Assembly (NCBI GenBank): GCA_035527835.1
Contig: DATKZS010000064.1
Coordinates: 1-30,307 of the forward strand
Reading direction: 5' to 3'
Length of the DNA stretch: 30,307 nucleotides
Source: DATKZS01 sp035527835 [NCBI: bacterium]
Lineage (GTDB): Bacteria; RBG-13-61-14
The notes beneath the pieces are model-generated. The model searched no databases. It saw only the letters and a list, made by a program, of their open reading frames with translations, and was not told the DNA's origin. Of the stretch, positions 1 to 8,442 are shown piece by piece (the stretch's first letter is position 1; each line of letters begins with the position of its first letter). The position numbers and the translations under genes were made by a program.

Positions 1-402
1 AAAGTATGTCCGGAGGCCCGAAAAAGGCGGATAACCGGTAAAATCAGCCGGGTATCGGGCTTCGTTAATTCCATTTTCGAGCCATAATCATGCATGTGAC
101 CATAAATCAAGCGGCCCGGGGGCTAATTTGCAACGGTCTCAGAACAATTCAAACTGCTTACCCACGGCTTCTTTTTTCTGTTGGAGGCCGGAACACATTT
201 ACCCGTAAGGAATTTTGATTTGAACATTCCGGGTTAAGCTGTTTTATGATAAGCAGCGAAGATTTCCTCTTGACATTATCCCTGTAAACCGTCTACCTTA
301 AGTCCACTGGAATATGCCGGCAATTGTTGATGCCATCCGGGGAGCGGCGCTCCGCGGCCCGGGTCGTGTCATGCGGTGGTTCGCAAGGGAGGTAACAGCG
401 CC
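1..402. other. Intergenic region upstream of the first gene
   Basis: No convincing gene is seen here. The first 300 bases are clearly richer in A and T than the coding DNA that follows and have stops in the frames checked. A TTCCGGGTTAAGC string at 227-239 resembles the TTCCCGGTTAAGC string found at 10771 and 18511, so part of this space may be remnant repeat. A weak promoter candidate (270-299) and a 30-codon reading frame (314-406) lie before the oxidoreductase gene. Confidence 0.5.
270..299 (+). promoter_or_regulatory. Weak sigma70-like promoter candidate
   Basis: TTGACA (270-275) matches the -35 consensus exactly. An 18-bp spacer leads to TACCTT (294-299), which matches the -10 box at only three of six positions. 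It would give a leader of about 95 bases before the oxidoreductase start at 403. The poor -10 box makes this tentative. Confidence 0.25.
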
Positions 403-1416
403 ATGACGGAACGGATGGGATGGGGAATCGTGGGGACCGGCGAGCGGGCGCGGGAGGCGATGATCCCGGCGGTGCTGGCGTCGCCCGCCGCGGCGATCGT
501 CGGCGTGTGCAGCCGGGAGGCCGAAAAGGCCCGCGAGCAGGTGGCGGCGTGGCCGGAGCTCAAGGTCTTCTCGGGCCTCGACGAGATGGCCCGGGACCCG
601 GGGGTGGAGATCATTTACATCGCGACGCCGCACTTCCTGCACGTGCCGCAGGCGGTGCAGGCGATTGACGCGGGCAAGCACGTGTTCATGGAATCGCCGA
701 TGGCGCTCTCGGTGGATGGCGCGCACAAGCTGGTGGAGAAGGCGCGGGCGCGGGGCGTCATGCTGGGCGTGGCCTTCCAGTACCGGTTCCATTCCGCGGT
801 GATCGAGCTCAAGCAGCGGGTCATGAGCGGGGAGGCCGGCCTGGTGCGCCACGTCGGCGTGAATCTGTCCGAGCCGGTGGCGGGCTTCACCGGCTGGTGG
901 GCCGACTCCTTCCGCTCCGGACCCGCGGCGCTGCTTCGGCTCGGCGTCCATGCCCTCGACCTCGCCGCCTTCCTCGCCGGCAAGCCCGCGGTGGAGACCG
1001 TGGCCATGACCAGAGACGAGGGGGCCGAGCGGACCAATACGGTGGCGGGCGCGCTCCTGCGCTTCCAGGAGGACGTCGTGGGCACCGTGCTGGCCGCCAC
1101 CTGTCTCAGCGAGCACCATCACCTGGCGGTGGTGGACGGCTCCAAGGGCCGCCTCGAAATCAAGGGCGACTTCTCCGGCGCCGGGCCGGTCGAGCTGGTC
1201 CATGCCGCCGGCGGCAAGCAAAGCGTCAAGCGCTTCGAGCCGGAGGACCCGGCCGGCAAGATGGTGGACGCCTTTATCAAAGCGGCCAAGACCGGCGCCG
1301 AGTTCCATCCGGACGGGCTCGACGGCAAGCACGCCGTGGAAATCACCTGCGCGCTCATCGAGTCCATCAAGGCCAGGAAGACCATGAAGGTCGGAGAGGT
1401 GCAGAGATTGACCTGA
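403..1416 (+). CDS. Gfo/Idh/MocA family protein with altered active-site motifs
   Basis: The 337-residue product has the two-domain layout of NAD(P)-dependent Gfo/Idh/MocA oxidoreductases, which act on sugars, inositols and related alcohols. The Rossmann motif GIVGTG is at residues 8-13, followed by ATPHFLH and GKHVF. ATG 403 is chosen over the in-frame GTG at 376 because AAGGGAGGT (385-393) sits 9 bases upstream and the Rossmann strand begins soon after. Two signature positions are changed. The usual E-K-P motif reads E97-S98-P99, so its lysine is lost. The D-x-G-x-H motif reads R179-L-G-V-H183, so its aspartate is arginine while the histidine is kept. Known enzymes use this lysine and the histidine region for substrate and hydride chemistry, so a non-standard substrate or a non-catalytic role is possible. 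No partner gene identifies the substrate; the next gene has its own promoter. Confidence 0.85.
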   Translation: MTERMGWGIVGTGERAREAMIPAVLASPAAAIVGVCSREAEKAREQVAAWPELKVFSGLDEMARDPGVEIIYIATPHFLHVPQAVQAIDAGKHVFMESPMALSVDGAHKLVEKARARGVMLGVAFQYRFHSAVIELKQRVMSGEAGLVRHVGVNLSEPVAGFTGWWADSFRSGPAALLRLGVHALDLAAFLAGKPAVETVAMTRDEGAERTNTVAGALLRFQEDVVGTVLAATCLSEHHHLAVVDGSKGRLEIKGDFSGAGPVELVHAAGGKQSVKRFEPEDPAGKMVDAFIKAAKTGAEFHPDGLDGKHAVEITCALIESIKARKTMKVGEVQRLT

Positions 1417-1420
1417 AAGA

Positions 1421-1489
1421 GGCTTGAGGCTTGGGGCGTGGGGCGTGGGACTGCCTCATCCTCAAGCCCCAAGTCCCAAGCCTCAAGCC
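1421..1489. repeat. Inverted repeat, GAGGCTTGGGGC family
   Basis: An imperfect palindrome has a left arm at 1421-1450, made of GGCTTGAGGCTTGGGG-type units, and a right arm at 1460-1489. The same word family forms another palindrome at 9177-9239. It begins five bases after the oxidoreductase stop codon, so its transcript would fold into a long hairpin. There is no T-run, so it is not a canonical intrinsic terminator. Confidence 0.7.
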
Positions 1490-1509
1490 TCAAGCCCCTC
1501 TTCCGCTCC

Positions 1510-1538
1510 TTGCTCCCCCGGCTCCCCCCGCTTATAAT
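1510..1538 (+). promoter_or_regulatory. Sigma70-like promoter of meaB
   Basis: TTGCTC (1510-1515), a 17-bp spacer and a perfect TATAAT (1533-1538) lie 42 bases before the meaB start codon. The predicted transcript starts near 1545, leaving a leader of roughly 36 bases that contains AAGGTG (1568-1573) seven bases before ATG 1581. This suggests meaB is transcribed independently of the oxidoreductase gene. Confidence 0.6.
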
Positions 1539-1580
1539 GCCTCAGCAGCGGTTCCCACGAAGGTCTCAAGGTGACGATTC

Positions 1581-2594
1581 ATGGATGAGATAAAAGGATT
1601 GCCCGAGCTGGACGCGGCGAGCCGGGAACTCCTCACGCGGATGCTCTCGGGCGACCGGCGGGCGCTGGCGCGCCTGATGACGCTGGTGGAGTCGCGGCCG
1701 CCGCAGATTTACGCGATCATGGCTCGGGTCGCCGCCCGGATGAAGGGCGCGCCGCGGCTGGGGATCACGGGTCCGCCGGGATCGGGCAAGTCCACTCTGA
1801 TTGACCAGGTGATCCGTCTCTGGCGGGGCCGGGGCCGGACGGTGGGCGCGGTGGCGGTTGACCCGTCGTCCCCGTTTTCCGGCGGGGCGGTCCTCGGCGA
1901 CCGGGTGCGGATGCAGGAGCACGCTCTGGACCCGGGCGTTTTCATCCGCTCGCTGGGCTCGCGCGGGGCCCACGGCGGCATCTCGCGGGCCACCATCGAG
2001 ATCGCGTCCCTGCTCGACGCCTTCGGCATGGACCGGATCATCATCGAGACGGTGGGGGTCGGTCAGACCGAGCTCGACATCATCGGGCTCGCCAACACCA
2101 CGGCGGTGGTGCTGGTGCCGGAGGCCGGGGACACCATCCAGACCCTTAAGGCCGGTCTCATGGAGATCGGCGACGTGTTCGTGATCAACAAGTCCGACCG
2201 CGACGGCGCGGGCCGGATCGCGGCCGAGGTCCGGTCCATGCTCGGATTGTTGCCCGCGCACGAGGGCTGGAACGTTCCGGTGATCATGGCCACGGCCCGG
2301 GAGGGCGCCGGGGTGCCAGAGTTCATCGAGGCCGTGGAGGCCCACGAGCGCTTCTGCCGCGACCACCCCGAGGCCCGGAGGTTACGCAGCGACTACTACA
2401 AGCGCTGGATGGCCGAGCTGATCCTCGCCGAGCTGTCCCGCCGGGTCCGGTCCTCCGAACAGGGTCCCGCCGCCGACCTCTTCGCCGCGGTCGGCCGGGG
2501 CGAGCTCGATCCCTACTCCGCCGCCGCCCGCATCCTGGCCGATCCGCCCCTGCTCGCCGCCGTGCTGGGGGTCAAAGAGCGGCAAAAAGATTAA
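1581..2594 (+). CDS. meaB: MeaB/ArgK-type G3E GTPase (methylmalonyl-CoA mutase chaperone family)
   Basis: The 337-residue product is a full-length member of the MeaB/MMAA/ArgK family. These GTPases guard adenosylcobalamin-dependent acyl-CoA mutases, gating cofactor loading and protecting the mutase from inactivation. The Walker A motif GPPGSGKST spans residues 64-72. The family signatures DPSSPFSGGAVLGDRVRM (94-111) and ETVGVGQTE (156-164) follow, and the base-recognition motif is NKSD (203-206), where NKAD is more usual. A helical C-terminal region of about 90 residues corresponds to the dimerisation arm. No mutase subunit or cobalamin gene lies in this window, so it is an orphan here. Its stop codon lies inside the left arm of the palindromic repeat at 2591-2680, which separates it from the convergent RND gene. 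Confidence 0.93.
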   Translation: MDEIKGLPELDAASRELLTRMLSGDRRALARLMTLVESRPPQIYAIMARVAARMKGAPRLGITGPPGSGKSTLIDQVIRLWRGRGRTVGAVAVDPSSPFSGGAVLGDRVRMQEHALDPGVFIRSLGSRGAHGGISRATIEIASLLDAFGMDRIIIETVGVGQTELDIIGLANTTAVVLVPEAGDTIQTLKAGLMEIGDVFVINKSDRDGAGRIAAEVRSMLGLLPAHEGWNVPVIMATAREGAGVPEFIEAVEAHERFCRDHPEARRLRSDYYKRWMAELILAELSRRVRSSEQGPAADLFAAVGRGELDPYSAAARILADPPLLAAVLGVKERQKD

Positions 2595-2680
2595 CCGCCA
2601 AGGCGCCAAGAACGCCAAGAAGAAATAAGATTTATTATTACAAAATTCTTCTTGGCGTTCTTGGCGTTCTTGGCGGTTAA
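2591..2680. repeat. CGCCAAG-type palindromic repeat between convergent genes
   Basis: A 34-base left arm (2591-2624) and a 35-base right arm (2646-2680) are complementary except for a short bulge near one end. Both are built from repeats of the word CGCCAAGAA. The loop of about 21 bases is rich in A and T. The left arm includes the TAA stop of meaB, and the right arm ends five bases from the RND stop codon. RNA from either side would form a very stable hairpin, so it could stop transcription or protect 3' ends in both directions. Related short copies lie at 28580 and 29738, and the same arms form the core of the elements at 15017, 24493 and 26295. Confidence 0.9.
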
Positions 2681-2685
2681 TTTTC

Positions 2686-5600
2686 TCAGATTTTTGTTTT
2701 TCCTTTTTTCCCGCGGAAGAGGTTTTTCATGTCAATGGCGAAGTCGTCGAAGAGCTCGTAGAAGACGGGGATGACGACGAGGGTGAGGAGGGTGGAGGTG
2801 AGGAGTCCGCCGACGACGACGATTCCGAGGGGCTGCTGCATCTCCATGCCCTCGGCCTGGCCAAGCGCGATGGGCAGGACGCCGAAGAGGGTGGTGAGGG
2901 CGGTCATGAGCACGGGGCGGAGCCGGGTTTTCCCGGCCTTGATGATGGCCTCGCGGCGGTCCATGCCCTGGCGGTGGTACTCGAGGATGAAGTCGAGGAG
3001 CACGATGGAGTTGGTGGCCACGATGCCGACGAGCATGATGATTCCGATGAAGGCGGTGACGCCGAAGGACACGCCGGCGATGAAGAGTCCTCCGATGGCG
3101 CCGGTGAAGGCCAGGGGCACGGCGACCATCATGGTGATGGGATGGATCAGGGACTCGTAGAGGGCGGCCAGGATCATGTAGACCAGGAGGATGGAGGCGA
3201 CGAACATAAAGCCCAGGTCGCGGAAAGATTCCATGGCGTCCTGGTACTCTCCTCCGAACTCGATCAAGTATCCCTCGGGCAGGGGCACGATCTTGATGGC
3301 GTCCTGGATGTCGGCGACCAGCTCGCCCATGCTGCGCTCGGTGTAGTTGGCCTGGATCTTGACCATGCGCTTGGAGTTCTCGCGCTCGATCTTTTCCGGC
3401 CCCTCTCCGAACTCGAAGTTAGCCACGTCGCGCAACGGAAAGTAAAAGCCCATGGGCGAGGAGAGTGGGATGTTCTTGATCTTGTCGAAGGTATCGCGCT
3501 CATCTTCTTTCAGACGGACGGTGATATCGTACTCCTTTCCGGCCTCGCGGTAGAGGTTGGCCATCTGCCCGCCGATGGCGATGTTGGCCTCGTTGATGGC
3601 CAGCCCGGAGAGGGACCCATAGGCGCCGAGCTTGTCGGCGTCGAAGCGGAAGGTGAATTCGGGCATTCCCTGGGCGAGGCTGGTGGAGATGTCGCGCAGG
3701 CCCGGGATCTTGACGATCTTGGCGGCGATCTGGTCGGAGATGATTTTCAGGGTATCGAGGTCGTCGCCGAAGAGCTTGATGACGATGGGCTTGTCGGTGG
3801 TCATGCGGATGGAGCCGGCGGACTGGAAGCTGAGTTCGGCGTTGGGGTTTTCGAGGCCGAAGCGGTCCCACAAGGCGAAGAGCTCGTTGTCGGAGACCTT
3901 TCGTCCCTGGGAGAACTTCTTCATCTTGAGCATGATCATGGCGTGGTTCATGCCCTGCTCTCCGCCCATGAAGGCGGCGCGCCTCTCGTCTCCGCTCTCG
4001 CCGATGACCATGAACATGCGGTCAAAGTCGCCCTTGTACTTCATCATCTCGCGCATGATTTTGGAGGTTATGTGCTCGGTCTCGTCGAGCACGGTCCCGA
4101 CAGGGAGCTTGACGTCGGCCTGAAAAAGCCCCCCCACCATGTTGGGGACGAACTGGAACCTGCCCTGGACGTACATGAGGAAAATGACGGCGCCGGTGAG
4201 GAGCAGGACCATGGCCACGAAGCTCATGACCTTGCCGTAGTTGTCCACGGCCCAGGCGAGCACGCGGCCGTAGGCGTTCTCGACGTGGGTCCAGACGTGG
4301 ACCTTCTTCCTCTTTTCGTCCACGAGCTCGGGCTTGAGGATGCGGGAGCAGAGCATGGGGACCACGGTAAAGGACACGAACAGCGAGGCGATGAGGGCGA
4401 AGAACACGGTCCCGGCGAAGGCGCGGAAGAGCTGGGCGGACAGGCCCTGGGTGAAGGCGATGGGCAGGAAGATGATGACGGCGACCAGGGTGGCGGCGGT
4501 GACGGCCACGGCCACCTCCCGGAAGCCCTTTTCCGCGGCCTCGAAGGGGTGGTCGCCGAGGGCGAGGTGGCGGTAGGTGTTTTCCAGGACCACGATGGAG
4601 TCGTCCACCAGCTTGCCCACGGCGATCACCATGGCGCCCAGGGTCATGACGTTCAAGGTGTAGCCGGAGAAGTACATGGCGATGAAGGCGGCGAACAGCG
4701 ACAGCGGGATGGATAGGCACACGATGGCCGAGGGCCGCCAGCGGAAGAGGAAGAGGAAGATGACGAGGGCCGCGAGCACTCCTCCCTCGATGGCGGAGCT
4801 GCGGAGCGCGCCCAGGGTGTCGGTGACGAACTCGGAGAGGTCGAAGCTGACGCCGATGGTCACCCCGGCGGGCAGCGTCTTCTCGATTTCGGGCAGGGCC
4901 TTTTTCACGATGTTGGCCACCGCGACCATGTTGGCGTCGGTCTCCTTCATCACGGCCATGCCGATGCCCTCGGTGGCCACGCCGTTCTGGGACACGACCC
5001 GGACCAGGCCGCGCTGCTCCTTGAAGGTATCCTCCACCTCGGCCACGTCCTTCAAGCGGATGGGCGACAGGGAGCCCTGGCCGCCGAGCTGGTCCTTGAA
5101 CGGCATGATGGCGGCGAGCATGTTCTGCTGCCGCTCGGCCGGGTTCATGCCGTTGCCGATGATCACGTTCCCGATCTCGTCCATGTCGGTGAACTGGCTC
5201 TTGGCGCGGACGCGGAAGCGGGACACGGAGTAGTCGAGGTCTCCGACCATCATGTCGAGGTTGCGGTAGCGGATGGCGTTGACGATGTCCTGGTAGGTGA
5301 CTCCGAACTGCTTCATCTTGTCCCGGTCGAGGTTGACCTGGATCTCGCGGGTGAGTCCGCCCATGGACATGGCGGAGGCCACGCCGGGCAGGCGCTCGAG
5401 CTGGGGCGTGATCTGGTCGCGGGCGATGTCGGCGAGGTCGGCCAGGTTGCGCCGCTTGGAGGGGTCGTCCACGTGGATGAAGACGACGGGCATCTCCTGG
5501 AAGTTGATGCGCATGATGACCGGCTCATCAATGCCGTCGGGCAGGTATTTGCGGACCATGGAGATCTTCTCGCGCAGGTCGGCGCTGGCCTCGTCGAGGT

Positions 5601-5898
5601 TGGTGCCCCAGTTGAACTCGGCGTTGAACAGGCACATGTTCTCCTGGGCCACAACCTTTACGTTCTTGATGTTGGAGGCGGACTTGATGGCGCTTTCCAC
5701 GGGCTTGGCCACCCGCTCCTCCACCTCTTCGGGGCCGGCACCGGTATAGGTGATGACGACCATGAGGTTGGGGAAGGTGATCTTGGGCATGAGGTCGAGG
5801 GGCATGCGGCTGAGCGACAGCGAGCCGACCAGGAGGATCATCAGCATCCCCATGATGATCGTTACGGGGCGTTTGATCGGGAAATTAAACAGGTTCAT
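2686..5898 (-). CDS. RND efflux pump inner-membrane subunit (AcrB/HAE1-like)
   Basis: The 1070-residue product has the standard RND length. It has an N-terminal membrane helix after FPIKRPV, a large periplasmic loop, a block of membrane helices starting near residue 370, a second loop, and five closing helices. RND pumps are trimers that exchange protons for drugs, lipids or metals and pass cargo to a TolC-type channel. The helix-4 acidic pair is present as VDDSIVVLEN (D432, D433). At the place of the AcrB helix-10 lysine the sequence reads GIVATNS, with threonine at residue 962, so the proton relay differs from AcrB, as it does in a number of other RND subfamilies. GGAAG upstream supports ATG 5898. 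It is the last gene of the operon, 20 bases after the fusion-protein gene. No metal-binding CusA-like methionine set was recognised, so an organic substrate is more likely, but this is inference. Confidence 0.95.
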   Translation of the reverse strand: MNLFNFPIKRPVTIIMGMLMILLVGSLSLSRMPLDLMPKITFPNLMVVITYTGAGPEEVEERVAKPVESAIKSASNIKNVKVVAQENMCLFNAEFNWGTNLDEASADLREKISMVRKYLPDGIDEPVIMRINFQEMPVVFIHVDDPSKRRNLADLADIARDQITPQLERLPGVASAMSMGGLTREIQVNLDRDKMKQFGVTYQDIVNAIRYRNLDMMVGDLDYSVSRFRVRAKSQFTDMDEIGNVIIGNGMNPAERQQNMLAAIMPFKDQLGGQGSLSPIRLKDVAEVEDTFKEQRGLVRVVSQNGVATEGIGMAVMKETDANMVAVANIVKKALPEIEKTLPAGVTIGVSFDLSEFVTDTLGALRSSAIEGGVLAALVIFLFLFRWRPSAIVCLSIPLSLFAAFIAMYFSGYTLNVMTLGAMVIAVGKLVDDSIVVLENTYRHLALGDHPFEAAEKGFREVAVAVTAATLVAVIIFLPIAFTQGLSAQLFRAFAGTVFFALIASLFVSFTVVPMLCSRILKPELVDEKRKKVHVWTHVENAYGRVLAWAVDNYGKVMSFVAMVLLLTGAVIFLMYVQGRFQFVPNMVGGLFQADVKLPVGTVLDETEHITSKIMREMMKYKGDFDRMFMVIGESGDERRAAFMGGEQGMNHAMIMLKMKKFSQGRKVSDNELFALWDRFGLENPNAELSFQSAGSIRMTTDKPIVIKLFGDDLDTLKIISDQIAAKIVKIPGLRDISTSLAQGMPEFTFRFDADKLGAYGSLSGLAINEANIAIGGQMANLYREAGKEYDITVRLKEDERDTFDKIKNIPLSSPMGFYFPLRDVANFEFGEGPEKIERENSKRMVKIQANYTERSMGELVADIQDAIKIVPLPEGYLIEFGGEYQDAMESFRDLGFMFVASILLVYMILAALYESLIHPITMMVAVPLAFTGAIGGLFIAGVSFGVTAFIGIIMLVGIVATNSIVLLDFILEYHRQGMDRREAIIKAGKTRLRPVLMTALTTLFGVLPIALGQAEGMEMQQPLGIVVVGGLLTSTLLTLVVIPVFYELFDDFAIDMKNLFRGKKGKTKI

Positions 5899-5918
5899 AA
5901 CGTCACTTCCGCATGGGT

Positions 5919-6992
5919 TCAGGGACTGCCGGGGGCGGGTTCACGCGTATCGCCGGCCCCGGGCGCCGGGGCCTCCATGGGAGGAGCGGCGGTGCTTCCC
6001 GCGGCGGCGCCCGTCTCCTGGGCTTGATCCCCGGAAACACGATAGACCTCGGTGCGGTCCTTGAGCACCGGCTGGTCGCGGTCCACCACCGAGTCGCCCG
6101 CGGCCACGCCCACGACCACCTCGTACTGGTCCAGGTCGAAGTAGCCGAGCTTGAGGTCAATGAGGTGGATGCGCAGGACGGGCTTGCCGCTTTTGCCGAG
6201 GACGGGATTGCCCTTGTCGTCCTTGTCCTCGCGCAAGACAAAGGCCAGGTCGCTGCCCTGGCGCTTGAAGACCACGTTTTTGGGGACCACGGGCACGTCG
6301 GCGTGGACGTCGGCGACCAGGGAAATCTTGGCGAACATTCCGGGGAGCAGGGCGTGGTCGCCGTTCTCGATGGTGATCTCGACCGGCGCGGTATGGGAGA
6401 AGGCGTCAAGGACCGGCTCGATCCTGGTGACCTTGCCCTCGAAGAGGCGTCCGGGGAAGGCGTCCACGCTGACGCGGGCCATGATGCCTTCCTTGACCCG
6501 TTGCAGGTCGGCCTCGATCAGGCTCGTCTTGACCTTGACCCGGTCAATATTGATGACCACGGCCACCGGGACCTGCGCGGTGATCAGTGACCCCTGGTCG
6601 GTGTTGATCTTGGCCACGGTGCCGGTGATGGGCGACTTGACGGCATAAGGCACGTACACGGCGCCGACCTCGTCCCGGTCAACGGTGGCCAGGACCTGGT
6701 CGCGGCGGACGTGGTCGCCCTTTCTGACCCTGGCCTCGATCAGCTTGCCGGGCGTCGGGATCTTGGCGATGACGTCGGCCCGGTCCGCCGGCTCGATCTG
6801 GCCGGTAACGTAAACGATGTCCTCCACCGTCCCCGTGGCCACCGGAATAACGTGGACCGGGATGGCGAGCTCCGGCTTGACCGTCTCCTCGGCCTTCTTG
6901 TTCTTTTCCACCACGGCCCACATCGCGATCCCGGCGGTAAGCACGATGAGCAGCAACATCACGATCAGAAAAAATACGGTACTCGGTTTCAT
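5919..6992 (-). CDS. Periplasmic adaptor (membrane-fusion protein) of the RND pump
   Basis: The 357-residue product belongs to the HlyD/AcrA-like adaptor family that bridges the RND pump and the outer-membrane channel. An N-terminal hydrophobic segment (about residues 6-28) is an uncleaved anchor; no lipobox cysteine is seen. Two lipoyl-like half motifs follow, VRKGDHVRRDQVLATVD and VKSPITGTVAKI. Only a short stretch separates them, so the alpha-hairpin is short or absent. Beta-barrel and membrane-proximal segments follow. The last 35 or so residues are rich in Ala, Pro, Gly and Glu and probably disordered. ATG 6992 is preferred over an upstream in-frame start at 7061, because AGAGGTAG lies about 10 bases upstream and the anchor begins there. 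That ribosome-binding site overlaps the stop codon of the TolC-like gene, so translation is probably coupled. Confidence 0.92.
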   Translation of the reverse strand: MKPSTVFFLIVMLLLIVLTAGIAMWAVVEKNKKAEETVKPELAIPVHVIPVATGTVEDIVYVTGQIEPADRADVIAKIPTPGKLIEARVRKGDHVRRDQVLATVDRDEVGAVYVPYAVKSPITGTVAKINTDQGSLITAQVPVAVVINIDRVKVKTSLIEADLQRVKEGIMARVSVDAFPGRLFEGKVTRIEPVLDAFSHTAPVEITIENGDHALLPGMFAKISLVADVHADVPVVPKNVVFKRQGSDLAFVLREDKDDKGNPVLGKSGKPVLRIHLIDLKLGYFDLDQYEVVVGVAAGDSVVDRDQPVLKDRTEVYRVSGDQAQETGAAAGSTAAPPMEAPAPGAGDTREPAPGSP

Positions 6993-6999
6993 TCTTTTG

Positions 7000-8424
7000 C
7001 TACCTCTGTTCGGGCAGGCCCAGCGCCGCCTGGAGCTGGAACCATGCCAGGTCATAATCATGGACCGCTGACAGATACTGCACCTTGGCCTGGCTGAGCT
7101 TTTGCTGCGCGTCCATCACGTCGAGGTTGCTGGCCAGCCCGACGGCGTAGCGGGCCTTGGCCACCTCATGGTTTTTCCCGGCGGCGTCAACATTGGCCTG
7201 CTGGGCCGTTATCTTTTCCTCGGCCGAGCGCAGGTTGAGGACCGCCTGCTGAATCTGGGTCTTGACGCCGAGCTCGAGCGCCCGTTTTCCCTGCTCCACC
7301 TGCGTCACCTGGGCCTGGGCCTGGGCCACGCCGCCTTCGGTGGAACGGCCGTCGAACAGCGGCACGCTCAGAGCCGCCCCCGCCTGGTAGCCGTCGCGCC
7401 AGATCTTGTCCGAGGGCGGGAGCTCCTGGCCGCGGTTCCACTGGTAATTGGCGAACAGGCCCACCGTGGGGTACGCGCCGGCCTTGCTGATCTCGAGCAA
7501 CTTCTGCGCCATGTCGCGGCGGAGCACGATGATCCGCATCTCCGGGCGGTCGGACAGGCCCTGGGCGTAGAGGTCGTCGGGCAGCGGCAGGTCGTGCGCC
7601 TCGTATTTGAGCTCGCCCACGGCCTCGATGGGGGTGGAGAGATCAATGTTGAGCAGGTTCTTGAGGCCGAGCTTGGCCAGCTCATTGGCGTTTTTGGCCT
7701 CGATCTGCTGCGGCCGGATGCCGGCCATCACCGACTCGACGTTGAGCACGTCCAGGTTCGACACCAGGCCCTCGTTGTAAAAGGCCTTGACCTGCCGATA
7801 GTGCGCCGCCGCCGTGGCATAGGCCTCGTCCATCACCTTCACCACTTCCTGGGTGAGCAGCACGCCGTAAAAGGCCTGCTCGATGTTGAACACCAGCTCG
7901 TTCCTTTGCTGCCGCACCGCTTCCTGCGCGGCCCGCTCGTTCAGCTCCGCGGCCTTGATCCCGTTCTTGATCCGGCCGCCCGCGTAAAGGGCGTACTGGG
8001 CCTCCACCTTGACCCCGTAAACGTCGCCCTCGCGGGTGTTGGTCATCTCGATGCCGGGAAAGGCCAGCATGTGGAAGTGGATAGGGGTGGAGGGGAGTCC
8101 GCTCGCCTCGCTCGGCCCGGTCGAGAAATAGGTGGGTGTGCCGGTCGCGAACTCCGTCAGCATGTTGGAATGGACCGCGTTGGCCGAGAGCGTGACCTTG
8201 GGCAGCTTGCCCGCCTTGGCCTGCATCGTCTGGCCCTTGGCCTGGTCCGCCTGGGCCCGGCTCACCATCAGTTGCGGGTTCTGCTCGATCCCCAGCGCGA
8301 TGCACTCGTCCAGCGTCAGCTTCACCGGCTCCCGCACGTCCGCCGGAGGGGCCACCTCCGAACGCGGAGCGCCCGCCATAAAAATCAAACCGATCAGCGC
8401 CATGACCGTGACAAACGATCTCAT
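7000..8424 (-). CDS. TolC-like outer-membrane efflux protein
   Basis: The 474-residue product matches the outer-membrane efflux protein family in length and pattern. It has an N-terminal signal sequence (about residues 1-20, hydrophobic core VTVMALIGLIFMAG) and two homologous halves. These carry the long helical stretches typical of TolC, for example LNVESVMAGIRPQQIEAKNAN and a second-half counterpart near LDVMDAQQKLSQAKV. The family forms trimeric channels spanning the outer membrane and periplasm. GGGGAGGA lies about seven bases before ATG 8424. The gene starts 18 bases after the TetR gene and ends seven bases before the adaptor, which supports one transcript for the whole export system. 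Confidence 0.93.
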   Translation of the reverse strand: MRSFVTVMALIGLIFMAGAPRSEVAPPADVREPVKLTLDECIALGIEQNPQLMVSRAQADQAKGQTMQAKAGKLPKVTLSANAVHSNMLTEFATGTPTYFSTGPSEASGLPSTPIHFHMLAFPGIEMTNTREGDVYGVKVEAQYALYAGGRIKNGIKAAELNERAAQEAVRQQRNELVFNIEQAFYGVLLTQEVVKVMDEAYATAAAHYRQVKAFYNEGLVSNLDVLNVESVMAGIRPQQIEAKNANELAKLGLKNLLNIDLSTPIEAVGELKYEAHDLPLPDDLYAQGLSDRPEMRIIVLRRDMAQKLLEISKAGAYPTVGLFANYQWNRGQELPPSDKIWRDGYQAGAALSVPLFDGRSTEGGVAQAQAQVTQVEQGKRALELGVKTQIQQAVLNLRSAEEKITAQQANVDAAGKNHEVAKARYAVGLASNLDVMDAQQKLSQAKVQYLSAVHDYDLAWFQLQAALGLPEQR

Positions 8425-8442
8425 ACTTATTCCTCCCCGCCG

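Noticed and set aside
2974-4716. 580-codon frame on the plus strand opposite the RND gene
   Set aside because: It is rich in His, Gly, Asp and Glu, as expected from the complement of a GC-rich gene. The minus strand encodes a complete RND pump with all family motifs.
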